This document shows positions 35,938 to 44,191 of a DNA stretch of 64,000 bases, piece by piece; the stretch's first letter is position 1; every line of letters starts with the position of its first letter. The notes under the pieces are model-generated. The model did no database searches, was not told where the DNA came from, and saw nothing but the letters and a program-made list of their open reading frames with translations. The stretch lies in contig NZ_FNCY01000002.1 of assembly GCF_900099695.1 (NCBI RefSeq), positions 286,609 through 350,608 of the forward strand. The letters are read 5' to 3'. The position numbers were made by a program, and so were the translations under genes. The DNA comes from Propionivibrio dicarboxylicus (GTDB lineage: Bacteria; Pseudomonadota; Gammaproteobacteria; Burkholderiales; Rhodocyclaceae).

Positions 35938-37107
35938 TCAGCGGAACACCGGGCGTAACGCCGCCGGCGATCCCTTGAGCGGCAGGCGCTGGCCGTCGTC
36001 GACAAGGCGCTCGTTATCGATGCGGAGCACCTGGATTTCCTGCTCGGCCGTGTTCTGGACCAGCACGAAGCGCGCATCGCTCGAAAACGCCAGGCCCTGC
36101 GCCCAGCGGCCGATCGGCGCGCGCGCCAGCGGCACCAGCCGGCGCCCCTCGACCTTGAGCAGCGCGAAGTTGCCGCGCGACTGGTAGAAAGGCGAACTCG
36201 TCGGCTTGTTGCTGCCTTCCATGACATTGACACCGACGAAGCGGCCGTCGGGTGAAAAGAAAGCGCCTTCGGGCGTCTGCCCGACGCTGACGGTGTCGAT
36301 CACGCGGGGCGGTTCGACGGAAAGATCGATGAGGCTGAGCGTATCGGCATCGCCCTGCCCCTTGCCGATGTTGGCGACGACCGCGAAATCTCCCTGAGCA
36401 CGCACATCGATGCAGTCGGGCCGCTGTCCCGGATAGAGGTCGCGCGACGTCGCCGTCACGCGCAGCCCATCGACGGCGAGGACCGTCACGCGATGATCGC
36501 CGTCGCGCGTCAGCAGCGCCCGGCGCCCATCCGGCGTAAAGACCGCATGCATCGGCCCCGCCTTGGCGTCGGCGAGGCGCACTTGATCGACTTCGCGCAC
36601 CGTCTTGCCTTCGATCGCCAGGACCGACACGGTCCCATCGTTGTGGTTGGCGACCAGTGCCAGACGGCCGTCCGGACTGATCGAGACGCCGCCCGGCGCC
36701 TTGCCGACACGCACGCTGCCAACGAGTCGCGGCGGCAGTGCCGCGAGATCGACGACCGACACCTGGTCGTTCTCGACGGTCTTGCCCGGATCAGCGGCAT
36801 CGCGCCTGAACCCCGCCGTCACCAGGGCCAAGCTGCCGTCCGGCGACACCGCGACGGAGGTCGGCGGGCCGATCACCGAGGTCGGCACTGCCACCTCGGC
36901 CCGGATCGCCGGGCGCCCGTCCTTCATTTCGATCAGCACCAGCGCATCGTCACCGGGCGCCGTCCGGATGACGCCGTTATCGAGCACCTGCTTGCCGTCC
37001 TGAACCGAGACGAACCACTCGGCCTGCGCGCTTCCCATCGTGACGGCGCCAACCACCAGCGCCGCAGCCGTTTTCCGGATGACACCATACTGTCTGAGAC
37101 TTAACAT
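35938..37107 (-). CDS. Secreted beta-propeller protein (YncE / lactonase-like)
   Basis: The 389-residue protein has a signal peptide (cleaved after GSAQA) and at least five recurring blade motifs of the type SVAVSPDGSLALVT, GVSISPDGRLALVANHNDGTVSVL, AVFTPDGRRALLTRDGDHRVTVL and GAFFSPDGRFVGVN. This is a seven-bladed propeller of the YncE/6-phosphogluconolactonase-like kind. As the first gene of the TTT operon it may open a lactone in the periplasm or bind the substrate. No catalytic residues can be assigned with certainty. A sigma-54 promoter lies 60-75 bp upstream. Confidence 0.8.
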   Translation of the reverse strand: MLSLRQYGVIRKTAAALVVGAVTMGSAQAEWFVSVQDGKQVLDNGVIRTAPGDDALVLIEMKDGRPAIRAEVAVPTSVIGPPTSVAVSPDGSLALVTAGFRRDAADPGKTVENDQVSVVDLAALPPRLVGSVRVGKAPGGVSISPDGRLALVANHNDGTVSVLAIEGKTVREVDQVRLADAKAGPMHAVFTPDGRRALLTRDGDHRVTVLAVDGLRVTATSRDLYPGQRPDCIDVRAQGDFAVVANIGKGQGDADTLSLIDLSVEPPRVIDTVSVGQTPEGAFFSPDGRFVGVNVMEGSNKPTSSPFYQSRGNFALLKVEGRRLVPLARAPIGRWAQGLAFSSDARFVLVQNTAEQEIQVLRIDNERLVDDGQRLPLKGSPAALRPVFR

Positions 37108-37165
37108 GGACCGCTCCTCTCTTTATGATGTCCGCGTGGCGGGACATTTATTGAAGAGCAGAAAC

Positions 37166-37180
37166 GCAAACACTGTGCCA
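37166..37180 (-). promoter_or_regulatory. Sigma-54 promoter of the beta-propeller/TTT transporter operon
   Basis: The minus strand reads TGGCACAGTGTTTGC, a perfect -24 TGGCAC and -12 TTGC with normal spacing. The predicted start is about 50 nt before the ATG at 37107, which has GAGAGGAG upstream. Confidence 0.88.
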
Positions 37181-37260
37181 AACCTTCGGCCAGCCAAAAA
37201 ACACGAATGTTCATAGGGTTATACCAACAACGGGGAAAGGCGGGCGACGGCGGATGTCTC

Positions 37261-37293
37261 ATGCAACACAACATGTGGCACAAACTGTTGCAT
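37261..37293. promoter_or_regulatory. Candidate upstream activator site, copy A
   Basis: ATGCAACA (37261-37268) and TGTTGCAT (37286-37293) form a perfect inverted repeat 80-113 bp upstream of the -24 element. The right half contains CACAAACTGTTGCA, shared in 13 of 14 bases with the site upstream of the aldolase operon at 28608-28621. Confidence 0.65.
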
Positions 37294-37411
37294 ACACTGC
37301 ACATCACGGCACCGGCGGCGCCCCGAGCGGCCTGCAGCCCTCCCGGCCAATCTCAGTAATGGCAGGGCATGGCAGCGTTTCCTGCCGGCGTGGCAAGCGT
37401 GTTGCTTACCT

Positions 37412-37681
37412 AAGGGGTGTTCACAATCAACCGCTGGATTGCGCTGCACCCCGCGCTGGAGCGGCTGCAAGGCGCGTGTCGCAGCGAAGGGGCATTCCCT
37501 TCGCAAGACACGCAACGCCGCAGACGACCGGCGCAGGGCGCAACCCGAAGGGCAAGGGACTGGCAGGAGGCATCACGTTGTTACCGGATGCTTGCATGGA
37601 TGGCCATGCGGCGCATCCGCTGCCTAGCGCTGCCCCCTGCCACTCCCTTGCGCAACCAACGCTTGATTGTGAACACCCCTT
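37412..37681. repeat. Inverted-repeat element with structured core, copy 2
   Basis: Perfect 19-bp terminal inverted repeats (AAGGGGTGTTCACAATCAA at 37412-37430, complement at 37663-37681) enclose a 232-bp core. The core contains TGCAAGGCGCG, the hairpin GCGAAGGG-loop-CCCTTCGC, GCAACGCCGCAGACG and a CCCGAAGGG hairpin. The same blocks in the same order occur in the element at 13952-14129, whose arms differ. There is no coding capacity and no visible target duplication. It ends 30 bp before the DMT transporter gene. Confidence 0.75.
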
Positions 37682-37711
37682 TGTGCCCTTCTCTTTGCGA
37701 TAAGCACCGCC

Positions 37712-38578
37712 ATGCCCACGCCCCTCGCCCTGATCGCCACCCTGTCGCTGACGACGTTGCTCTATGCGCTGCACGACGCGACCATGAAATACCTGAGCCT
37801 CACCTATGCCGTGCCGCTGCTCGTCTGGGCGCGCTACCTGATCCAGATGGTGCTGATGCTGATCGTGCTGGGGCCGACGATGGGGCGCAGCCTCGTCGTC
37901 ACCGGACGGCCGGCGCTGATGAGTTTTCGGGCGCTGATGCAGGTCGGCAGCGCGCTCGGCGTCCAACTCGCGCTGCGAACGATGCCGCTGGCCGAAACGA
38001 CGGCGCTGCTATTCCTGACACCGATGATCGTGGCGCTTCTCGCCGGCCCGACGCTCGGCGAGCAACCCGGCCGGCGCGGCTGGCTGGCGATCCTCGGCGG
38101 TTTCGGCGGCGTCCTGCTGATCGCCCGCCCCGGCAGCAACGTCGACACCGCCGGACTGGTCTTCGCGCTTGGCGCCGCCTTCTGCAGCGCCTGTTACCAG
38201 CTATCGACGCGCTATCTGTCGGCGAGCGAGCCGCCGCTACGCCAGCTTTTCTACCTGACGCTGCTCGGCACGTTCAGCATGTCCTTTGCCGTGCCGGCTG
38301 AATGGACCGGCGAGATCCCCGACGCCATCTCGCTGGTTCTCCTCGTCGGCGCCGCCCTCAGCGTCGCCACCGGGCACTTCCTCTTCATTCGCGCCACCCG
38401 CGACACGCCGGTATCGACGCTCTCGGCGCTGCTCTACACCAAGCTGATCTGGGCCGTGCTGCTCGGCCTCGCGATCTTCGGGCAAGCGCCCGACGCCTTC
38501 TCGGTCGCCGGCATGCTCGTCATCGGCGCCGCCGGCCTCAGCCTGATGCGGCCAGCACCCGCCGCAGCCACTGCCTGA
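37712..38578 (+). CDS. EamA/DMT-family transporter
   Basis: The 288-residue membrane protein has ten hydrophobic segments in two EamA halves. Features include LHDATMKYLSLTYAVPLLVWARYLIQM at the start and MPLAETTALLFLTPMIVALLAGPTLGE at the end of the first half. It probably exports or imports a small metabolite; the substrate is unknown. Its last codons and the bases after them form the left copy of a 34-bp direct repeat bounding the type I secretion island. The inverted-repeat element lies just upstream and may carry its promoter. Confidence 0.9.
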   Translation: MPTPLALIATLSLTTLLYALHDATMKYLSLTYAVPLLVWARYLIQMVLMLIVLGPTMGRSLVVTGRPALMSFRALMQVGSALGVQLALRTMPLAETTALLFLTPMIVALLAGPTLGEQPGRRGWLAILGGFGGVLLIARPGSNVDTAGLVFALGAAFCSACYQLSTRYLSASEPPLRQLFYLTLLGTFSMSFAVPAEWTGEIPDAISLVLLVGAALSVATGHFLFIRATRDTPVSTLSALLYTKLIWAVLLGLAIFGQAPDAFSVAGMLVIGAAGLSLMRPAPAAATA

Positions 38579-38592
38579 GCGGCTGATACCGC
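38559..38592. repeat. Left 34-bp direct repeat bounding the type I secretion island
   Basis: The 34 bases starting CCGCCGCAGCCACTGCCTGA at 38559, including the DMT-gene stop, recur exactly at 47265-47298. Bases outside the repeat differ on both sides. Removing the sequence between the copies would place the DMT gene convergent with marR, about 25 bp apart. Confidence 0.85.
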
Positions 38593-38796
38593 CCTTGGCG
38601 ACAAGCCTGCGTGAGCTTAAAGCAAGCGCCGCTCCGCTACTTCGCACCTGTAGCGTGCCACTGCGAAAACAGCGGCGTTGCCTTGCCCCGGATGACACAC
38701 CTCAAGCAGATTGACGTCAAGTGCCGGTTGAAGTCATGCAAGCGCCGACAGAACCGTCTGTCCGCTCCGTCGTACCGGTAACTTTCGCCCCCTCGA

Positions 38797-40167
38797 TCAC
38801 CGCTCTCGTCCACTTTCGTGCAAGGCTTTCCGGACCGGCGAGAGCAGGTATTCCATCACGGTACGTCGCCCTTGATTAATCTCTGCAACAACCTGCATGC
38901 CTGGCACAAGCTTCAGTTGCTTGCCTTGGGCTTCAAGAACCTGCGAGTCAAGCCAGATCAACGCTTTATAAGAGAGAGCTTGTTGCGCCGATGCCTTATC
39001 CTTGTTGCCGTCCTTTGCCGGAAGATTGGCCGCCTCGCTGGCATCGGGGCCAACGTGGATCACCTCGCCATCGAGCATCCCGTATTTCTGGAAGGGATAG
39101 GCCGACAACTTTAACTTTACCGCCTGCCTTGGAAAGACAAAGCCAACATCGTCGTTCTTGACCATCACTTCGGCAACCAACGGTTCGTTCTCGGGCACGA
39201 GAGACACGATGACGGTTCCCGGCGAAACGACTGTCCCAATCGTGTGAGTCGCGAGATCCTTGACAACGCCGGTCTGCGAGGCTCTTAGCTCCAGGAGTTC
39301 ACTCTTGCGCTCCTGTTTGACGAGTTCCTGCTGTAGCTTGCGGTGCAGCCCTTCCGCGTCGACGCGCTCGTTCTGAAGATCGCTGCGATACTTCGAGGCG
39401 ATTTGACTGAGCTGCCTGGCCGCTTGGGCGACGGCAGCTTCGAGACTTGCGACGGTCTCTTCCTGGGCGCGCAGGTCGCGGGCTTTTTCGAGGTGCTCCC
39501 GCTGTTTGTCGCGCACCTGCACCTGCGCGGCGAATCCTTCCTTGCCCATGTCAGCAAAGGCATCAGCCTGCGCCTTGAAGATCGGCGTGACCTCGCGCAG
39601 CTTGGCGAGTACCTCTTTACCGGCTTCATAGTCGCGCTGCGCTTTACGCAGCGCTTCACGCGCCTGACCCGTACTATCTTCGAAGACGCGACGGTGCTCT
39701 CGGCATTGAGCCTCAATCTGCCGGAAAAGATCGTCCGGATCATCGGCCTTACGCAACAGCGATTTTTCGGCAAGCTCCGCATCAATCCGGCGTAGTTGCA
39801 GCCCACGAAGCACAAGGTCCGTTTCGATGACCTTCTGGTCCGCCTGGGCGACGTGCATATCCATGCGGATAAGGACTTGATCCGCCAGCACGGACTGACC
39901 CTCCTTGACCAAAATCTCCCGCACGATGCCCGCATCAGCGGGCTGCACGATCTTGACGTAGGTCTGAGGGATCAGTTTCCCTTCCGCACTCGCGATGATG
40001 TCAAGTTGACCAAAAACGGCCCAGGCAAGAAGGACGCCGAACAGCCCTGTCACTGCGTACATCACGGTACGCGGCAGCCGCGCCGGCGGGCTTTCCTGAA
40101 TCGAGAGTAGGCCCGGCGCGAAGTCAAGCGCCGCTGGAGACAGCGTTTTACTTGCCGTTTGATTCAT
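38797..40167 (-). CDS. HlyD-family type I secretion periplasmic adaptor
   Basis: The 456-residue membrane-fusion protein has a short cytoplasmic tail, one membrane segment (VMYAVTGLFGVLLAWAVFGQL, about 35-55), and a lipoyl half-motif (GKLIPQTYVKIVQPADAGIV). A long coiled coil (about 105-290), the second lipoyl half (LRASQTGVVKDLATHTIGTVV) and a beta-barrel region with LVPGMQVVAEINQGRRTVMEYLLSPV follow. It bridges the HlyB-like transporter and a TolC-type channel. It is the last gene of the island operon, 24 bp after the HlyC-like gene. No TolC gene is in the island. Confidence 0.93.
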   Translation of the reverse strand: MNQTASKTLSPAALDFAPGLLSIQESPPARLPRTVMYAVTGLFGVLLAWAVFGQLDIIASAEGKLIPQTYVKIVQPADAGIVREILVKEGQSVLADQVLIRMDMHVAQADQKVIETDLVLRGLQLRRIDAELAEKSLLRKADDPDDLFRQIEAQCREHRRVFEDSTGQAREALRKAQRDYEAGKEVLAKLREVTPIFKAQADAFADMGKEGFAAQVQVRDKQREHLEKARDLRAQEETVASLEAAVAQAARQLSQIASKYRSDLQNERVDAEGLHRKLQQELVKQERKSELLELRASQTGVVKDLATHTIGTVVSPGTVIVSLVPENEPLVAEVMVKNDDVGFVFPRQAVKLKLSAYPFQKYGMLDGEVIHVGPDASEAANLPAKDGNKDKASAQQALSYKALIWLDSQVLEAQGKQLKLVPGMQVVAEINQGRRTVMEYLLSPVRKALHESGRER

Positions 40168-40191
40168 CGTTTCCGCCCTCCCATTGGCGGC

Positions 40192-41157
40192 TTAGTGTTT
40201 CGTCGGCAGATCCGCAGGCGGATACTCGCGAACGGTAGTCGCGCCCGGCTTCGCTGGATCGGGAATCAGGGCACAGACCTTGCGTCCGGCAAAGATCGTT
40301 TCACGCAGACCCTTAAGCGTCTCTTCGAGTTGCCCGAACGGCGCCACCGCGTCGATGATCCAGACCTCATCTCCGCATTTCCACTCGTGCGGCGCAATCT
40401 TTGGCTGAGCCGACCGCAGACGCGCGGCGACGTGCTCGTTGGCCAATGCCCAGGTAAAAAAGGCGTAAGGCAAGGCGCCCCGGGTATACAGCCGACATTG
40501 ATCGAGAACGACCGGCGGTAGCACCGCCCAGTCGAGATCACCGATAAACAGGAACCTCTTGAACGGATCACGCGCGTATAACCAAAGTGCGGGGCCGAGG
40601 ATAACCGCTTGCACTCGCGTGCCGACGGCATCGGATTCCAGCGCCGGGCTCGCCATCTGCAGCGTCCTTCCCCCTACATCATAACTGCCGCGCCTGTAGT
40701 GCAGCGCCGTGATTTCCATGTCATCCAGCCGTTTCGCCTCGCCGTCATCTACCGCGCCGTTGCCATTCCTGTCCTGCCAGACCTGCAGTTTGTCGAACAC
40801 CGGGTCGCTTGCCGTGATGTCGCCGTCGCCATTGGCATCGATCCAGCTGAGGCTCGCGAGACCCCGCGCGCCGTCCACCACCTTGCCGTTCGAGAAGAGT
40901 TCGCCGCCATCGTCAAGCAGTCCATTGGTATTGCGGTCGAGCATCAGGTAAGCGTCGTCCGCTCCTGCCCATGCCGTCGCCTTGAGGTAATCACCATTGT
41001 CATTTCCGGGCAGCGTGATATTGATTGTCCAGTCGACGTCGATGCTTGCCTTCTCCTGGCGAAAGTTCCGTCCTACCGAAGCACTCCGGCATTCCGGCGC
41101 CGGCGTCGGTCGGCCGGCTCTTCCGGTTGTAGTGAATCGAGCCATTCGCCTCGTCAT
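40192..41157 (-). CDS. Chimeric protein: RTX-toxin EF-hand segment joined to a HlyC-like acyltransferase
   Basis: Residues about 66-180 match the calcium-binding segment of large RTX proteins: LMLDRNTNGLLDDGGELFSN, SWIDANGDGDITASDPVFDK, VWQDRNGNGAVDDGE. Residues about 185-315 match toxin-activating lysine acyltransferases (HlyC): VILGPALWLYARDPFKRFLF, YAFFTWALANEHVAARL, EWKCGDEVWIIDAVAPFG. The HlyC catalytic His (in SPLHR) aligns with Lys200 here, whereas the conserved Asp is kept (Asp269). The first 35 residues look like read-through of non-coding sequence. It may be a deletion fusion of a toxin gene and hlyC, or a working two-domain protein. It lies between the 369-residue protein and HlyD. 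Confidence 0.75.
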   Translation of the reverse strand: MTRRMARFTTTGRAGRPTPAPECRSASVGRNFRQEKASIDVDWTINITLPGNDNGDYLKATAWAGADDAYLMLDRNTNGLLDDGGELFSNGKVVDGARGLASLSWIDANGDGDITASDPVFDKLQVWQDRNGNGAVDDGEAKRLDDMEITALHYRRGSYDVGGRTLQMASPALESDAVGTRVQAVILGPALWLYARDPFKRFLFIGDLDWAVLPPVVLDQCRLYTRGALPYAFFTWALANEHVAARLRSAQPKIAPHEWKCGDEVWIIDAVAPFGQLEETLKGLRETIFAGRKVCALIPDPAKPGATTVREYPPADLPTKH

Positions 41158-41303
41158 GGGGCTGTGTCGGCCTGTGCGTACCTCATGTCGTCGGGCGAGA
41201 TGCCCGACTGTCGATTCACGAGCGATCCCGACGGGTCAATCGGCACCTGCTTTTGGAGGATGGCGTTGCAGCCCGCGCCGCGTTGCGCCTGGAGCGGCGT
41301 CGC

Positions 41304-42413
41304 TCAGAGTTCTTCAAGTCTCGTTTCAAGGTCCTGAATATCCCTCAGCGTTTTTATGGCGTCAATACGCGCCAATATCCTGTCCTTGATTTGCTCGGTT
41401 TGCAGCAGCAATTCGCGCCCTTCGGCAACCGAGCCAACGAGCAATCGCGCCGCATCGAAAAGCGATAGGCCGCGCGCTTCGGCATAAATGCTCAGTGCGT
41501 CATAGTCAACGCCGTCGCACGGCCGACCGTCGTTGTCGAGCAGACTCTGGGCGAGCATTGCCTTATGCCGGCGAATCTCCTCATTACCGCAATAACCGGA
41601 GCCGAGGGGTTCCCGCTTGCGATTGATCGCCTCGCGCAATTTCACCTTGAGGCGGGCGATTTCGTGCAAACGATGCGTATCGGCGACAGGCGCGTCAAGA
41701 TCGATCGGCTCGGTGTTGTCGATGCGGTATTTGAACTCTTTCGTCAATTCCGGATACACCTTGTCGAGCAGCCATTCACGCAGTTGCAACAGGGTCTTTT
41801 CATCCCTGGCATTGGCGATGGCCTGGCTCATCTGTTCACGGAAGCGCTCGCTCTCAAGCAGCACGCGTTCCGTCTCTTCGGCCTTGGCGGCGACCAGTCT
41901 GGCAGCTTCGAGCATCGTACAATTGCGCGCGACGGCAACGGCTTCAAGCATTTTGAATGACGCGCCAATACTCGGGCGTTCCGGTTGCGCCAGAAATTCG
42001 CAAGCCTCGCGATGTTTTGCCTGGCGCACTACATCTCCATAAGCGCAGGATGACAGGAACGGCTTGCGCACCGCGCCGATCTTTTCATGAAGAATACGCA
42101 TCAAGGCTTTGCGGTTGGCCTCCAGAAGCGCTTCGGCGGCCGACTGCCTTGGCGCTTCACGCGCATCAATGAACACACCGCCGTTAAAGCGCCAGCCCCA
42201 GCAGTTGCGCAGGGTCATCGCTTCGGGTAACGCTCCGGCATAGCCACTGACGTAGTACCAGTCATCGTCCGTTGGCGGCCGGTAATCGGGGTCGTCGGTG
42301 AAGTAGACGACCCGATTCGATTTAACCTGGCTGACGATCGTGTATCGCGGCACGTTCGCCGCGGCCGCCGGAATGGGTTGCTCCGTAAACGTCATATCGT
42401 TCATATCGCTCAT
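41304..42413 (-). CDS. Unrecognised repeat-containing protein of the secretion operon
   Basis: I do not recognise this 369-residue protein. It has a Trp/Tyr-rich N-terminus (about 20-85; VVYFTDDPDYRPPTDDDWYY and CWGWRFNGGVF), then two copies of a roughly 110-residue helical unit (about 103-215 and 258-367). Each unit has a Arg/Lys-rich start, a segment of the type LEAARLVAAKAEETERVLL / FDAARLLVGSVAEGRELLL, and a closing helix. The layout recalls phage tail-fibre-assembly DUF4376 units, but that is weak. There is no signal peptide. It overlaps the upstream gene in ATGA. After its TGA the same frame stays open for 49 codons to the next gene's start. Confidence 0.7.
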   Translation of the reverse strand: MSDMNDMTFTEQPIPAAAANVPRYTIVSQVKSNRVVYFTDDPDYRPPTDDDWYYVSGYAGALPEAMTLRNCWGWRFNGGVFIDAREAPRQSAAEALLEANRKALMRILHEKIGAVRKPFLSSCAYGDVVRQAKHREACEFLAQPERPSIGASFKMLEAVAVARNCTMLEAARLVAAKAEETERVLLESERFREQMSQAIANARDEKTLLQLREWLLDKVYPELTKEFKYRIDNTEPIDLDAPVADTHRLHEIARLKVKLREAINRKREPLGSGYCGNEEIRRHKAMLAQSLLDNDGRPCDGVDYDALSIYAEARGLSLFDAARLLVGSVAEGRELLLQTEQIKDRILARIDAIKTLRDIQDLETRLEEL

Positions 42414-44191
42414 GCGGGGGCCTCTTTTTGAAGATCGGCTGACGGGCGCTTCAACAGCGCTGCCGTTGGGCTCCGTAGGTGATAATAAGGGTGGATATCA
42501 AAAACCTTGAGCCCCTCGTTATTGCTAGCGGCAGCAAGCAGCGTGCCGTAGCCGGTTGTGCCAACGGCAGGCGGCTGGTGGTAGCGTCCGCCGATCGCGC
42601 CCTCCCACAGTTTGAGTTCGCGCACCGGATCAAAGACAGCGAGATGCCCGCCCTGCGAGAGCAGCAGCCAGTGTTCGCCACAGCGCACAGGGTTCCAGCA
42701 GGCCGGACTGCGCAATCGGGTTATCCAGCGGATTTCGCCGGTTTGCGCATCGAATGCAGTCCCATGCCACTTGCCGTCGACGGTCAGCACGACGTCATCG
42801 CGCAGCTGGGTGAACTGGTGCGCGTTCGGACGGCCATACCGGGTTTGCCAGACGGTTTCGCCGGTAGCCAAGTCGAGGCAATGCAGGCGCCCTTGCTCGG
42901 TGGCGAGATACGCCCGTCCTTCGGCGACGGCGGGCTTGCCGCGCACCATGCCTTGAGTTTTCCTCTTCCAGCGCAACGAACCGGTGTCGGCATCGACACA
43001 GAGGACGCTCTGATCGTTGCAGGTGGCGATGACGATATTCTGCGCTGCGTCGTAGACCGGGCTACCCGGAGGCCACCACGCATGGTCGCGCGACCAGAGA
43101 AGACGACCGCTCCGCCAGTCCATGGCGATCAGGCGGCCGAACGGCCGACCGTCGTTCCACTGTTCGGTGTTGATGAACAGGCGGCCGCGCGGCAGATCGA
43201 GTTCGGGCGTGGCATGGACGCTCGAATCCTGCCGCCAGCGCCAGACGATGTCACCGCTCGCGGCGTCGAGCCGGGTCACGGTCCCGTCGTAACAGCCGAA
43301 CACCAGGCTGCCATCGGCATATTGCAGTTGTTGCACGATGCCCTTGGCCGGGTCAGCCAGACTGTCGTAGCGCCACTCGATGGCGCCGTCGCCGGCATGA
43401 TGACGCCATACGCGCGCATGATCGTCGGCGACGAAGACGGCATCGTCTGCAATAACGGGAACACATTTCCGGGGATGGGCCGTCTTGTCGTTCAGGTCGT
43501 AGCGCCACCAACGAGGCTGGTCGACGAAATCCGGACAGCCACCTTTCATCAGAGGCGGCGCGGCATCGAAACAGTCCCGAGATAGACCGATTTCGTGGCG
43601 CCTGAACAAGGAGACAACCGGGTAGCGCCCGGTGGAAATCTGCCGCGAACCGAGCGGCTGCCACATGTCGAAAAACACGCCGATCGCCTGGATCGCAAGC
43701 ACGTGCCCGTCGGACTTGAGCGCCTTTTCGACCAAGGGAAGCGCGGAGCCGCCTTCCATGAAGTCGTCAATGACAACGGCACGACTGCCGTCGGGCTGAC
43801 GCTGTCCCTCGACCCATTTCTTCTGGTGGTGCGCCTTGCGCTTGTCGCGCACCATCAGGATGGACAAGGACGTGCCGTCGGCCAGCGCAGCCAGCGCCGT
43901 GCCGGTCAGCAGCGACGCCGCACCGAAGCCCGGCCCCACCAGCACTTGCGGCGCAAACGGTTTGATGATCTGCCACATCAGCCGACCGGCCATCTCGATG
44001 TTGCGTGCATCGGACAGCAGGAGCCGGAAATCGAAAACCGCATTGTCGGCCATGCGCAAGGCGCGACGGTAAATTTGGCGGCGTAAAGCCGCCCACTCGT
44101 CGGACAGCCGGACATCGTGTATCGCGACCTTGGCTTCGTCCCAAGCCGACTGAGTCGGCGCGGCAATCGTCGGGGCTTTGGCGATTGTCAT
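42410..44191 (-). CDS. Fusion of a phosphoribosyltransferase-like domain and a PQQ-type beta-propeller
   Basis: Residues about 45-180 resemble orotate phosphoribosyltransferase: VGPGFGAASL, the flexible-loop-like SILMVRDKRKAHHQKKWVEG (108-128), and a PRPP-loop-like AVVIDDFMEGGSALP (138-152). Residues about 230-575 are a beta-propeller with repeated blades such as GTVTRLDAASGDIVWRWRQD, SVLCVDADTGSLRWKRKTQG and GRLHCLDLATGETVWQTRYG. There is no signal peptide, so it is cytosolic. It overlaps both neighbours in ATGA. I know of no such fusion with a type I secretion system. Its role is unknown; it might modify or mark a substrate or regulate secretion. Confidence 0.8.
   Translation of the reverse strand: MTIAKAPTIAAPTQSAWDEAKVAIHDVRLSDEWAALRRQIYRRALRMADNAVFDFRLLLSDARNIEMAGRLMWQIIKPFAPQVLVGPGFGAASLLTGTALAALADGTSLSILMVRDKRKAHHQKKWVEGQRQPDGSRAVVIDDFMEGGSALPLVEKALKSDGHVLAIQAIGVFFDMWQPLGSRQISTGRYPVVSLFRRHEIGLSRDCFDAAPPLMKGGCPDFVDQPRWWRYDLNDKTAHPRKCVPVIADDAVFVADDHARVWRHHAGDGAIEWRYDSLADPAKGIVQQLQYADGSLVFGCYDGTVTRLDAASGDIVWRWRQDSSVHATPELDLPRGRLFINTEQWNDGRPFGRLIAMDWRSGRLLWSRDHAWWPPGSPVYDAAQNIVIATCNDQSVLCVDADTGSLRWKRKTQGMVRGKPAVAEGRAYLATEQGRLHCLDLATGETVWQTRYGRPNAHQFTQLRDDVVLTVDGKWHGTAFDAQTGEIRWITRLRSPACWNPVRCGEHWLLLSQGGHLAVFDPVRELKLWEGAIGGRYHQPPAVGTTGYGTLLAAASNNEGLKVFDIHPYYHLRSPTAALLKRPSADLQKEAPA

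Noticed and set aside
38593..38796. Possible integrase or transposase remnant at the left edge of the island
   Set aside because: Neither strand shows a protein-like frame longer than a few dozen codons, and no terminal inverted repeats are present.
42410..44191. Propeller protein as a PQQ-dependent dehydrogenase
   Set aside because: It has no signal peptide and no sign of cofactor-site residues; the blades only share the PQQ-type repeat pattern.
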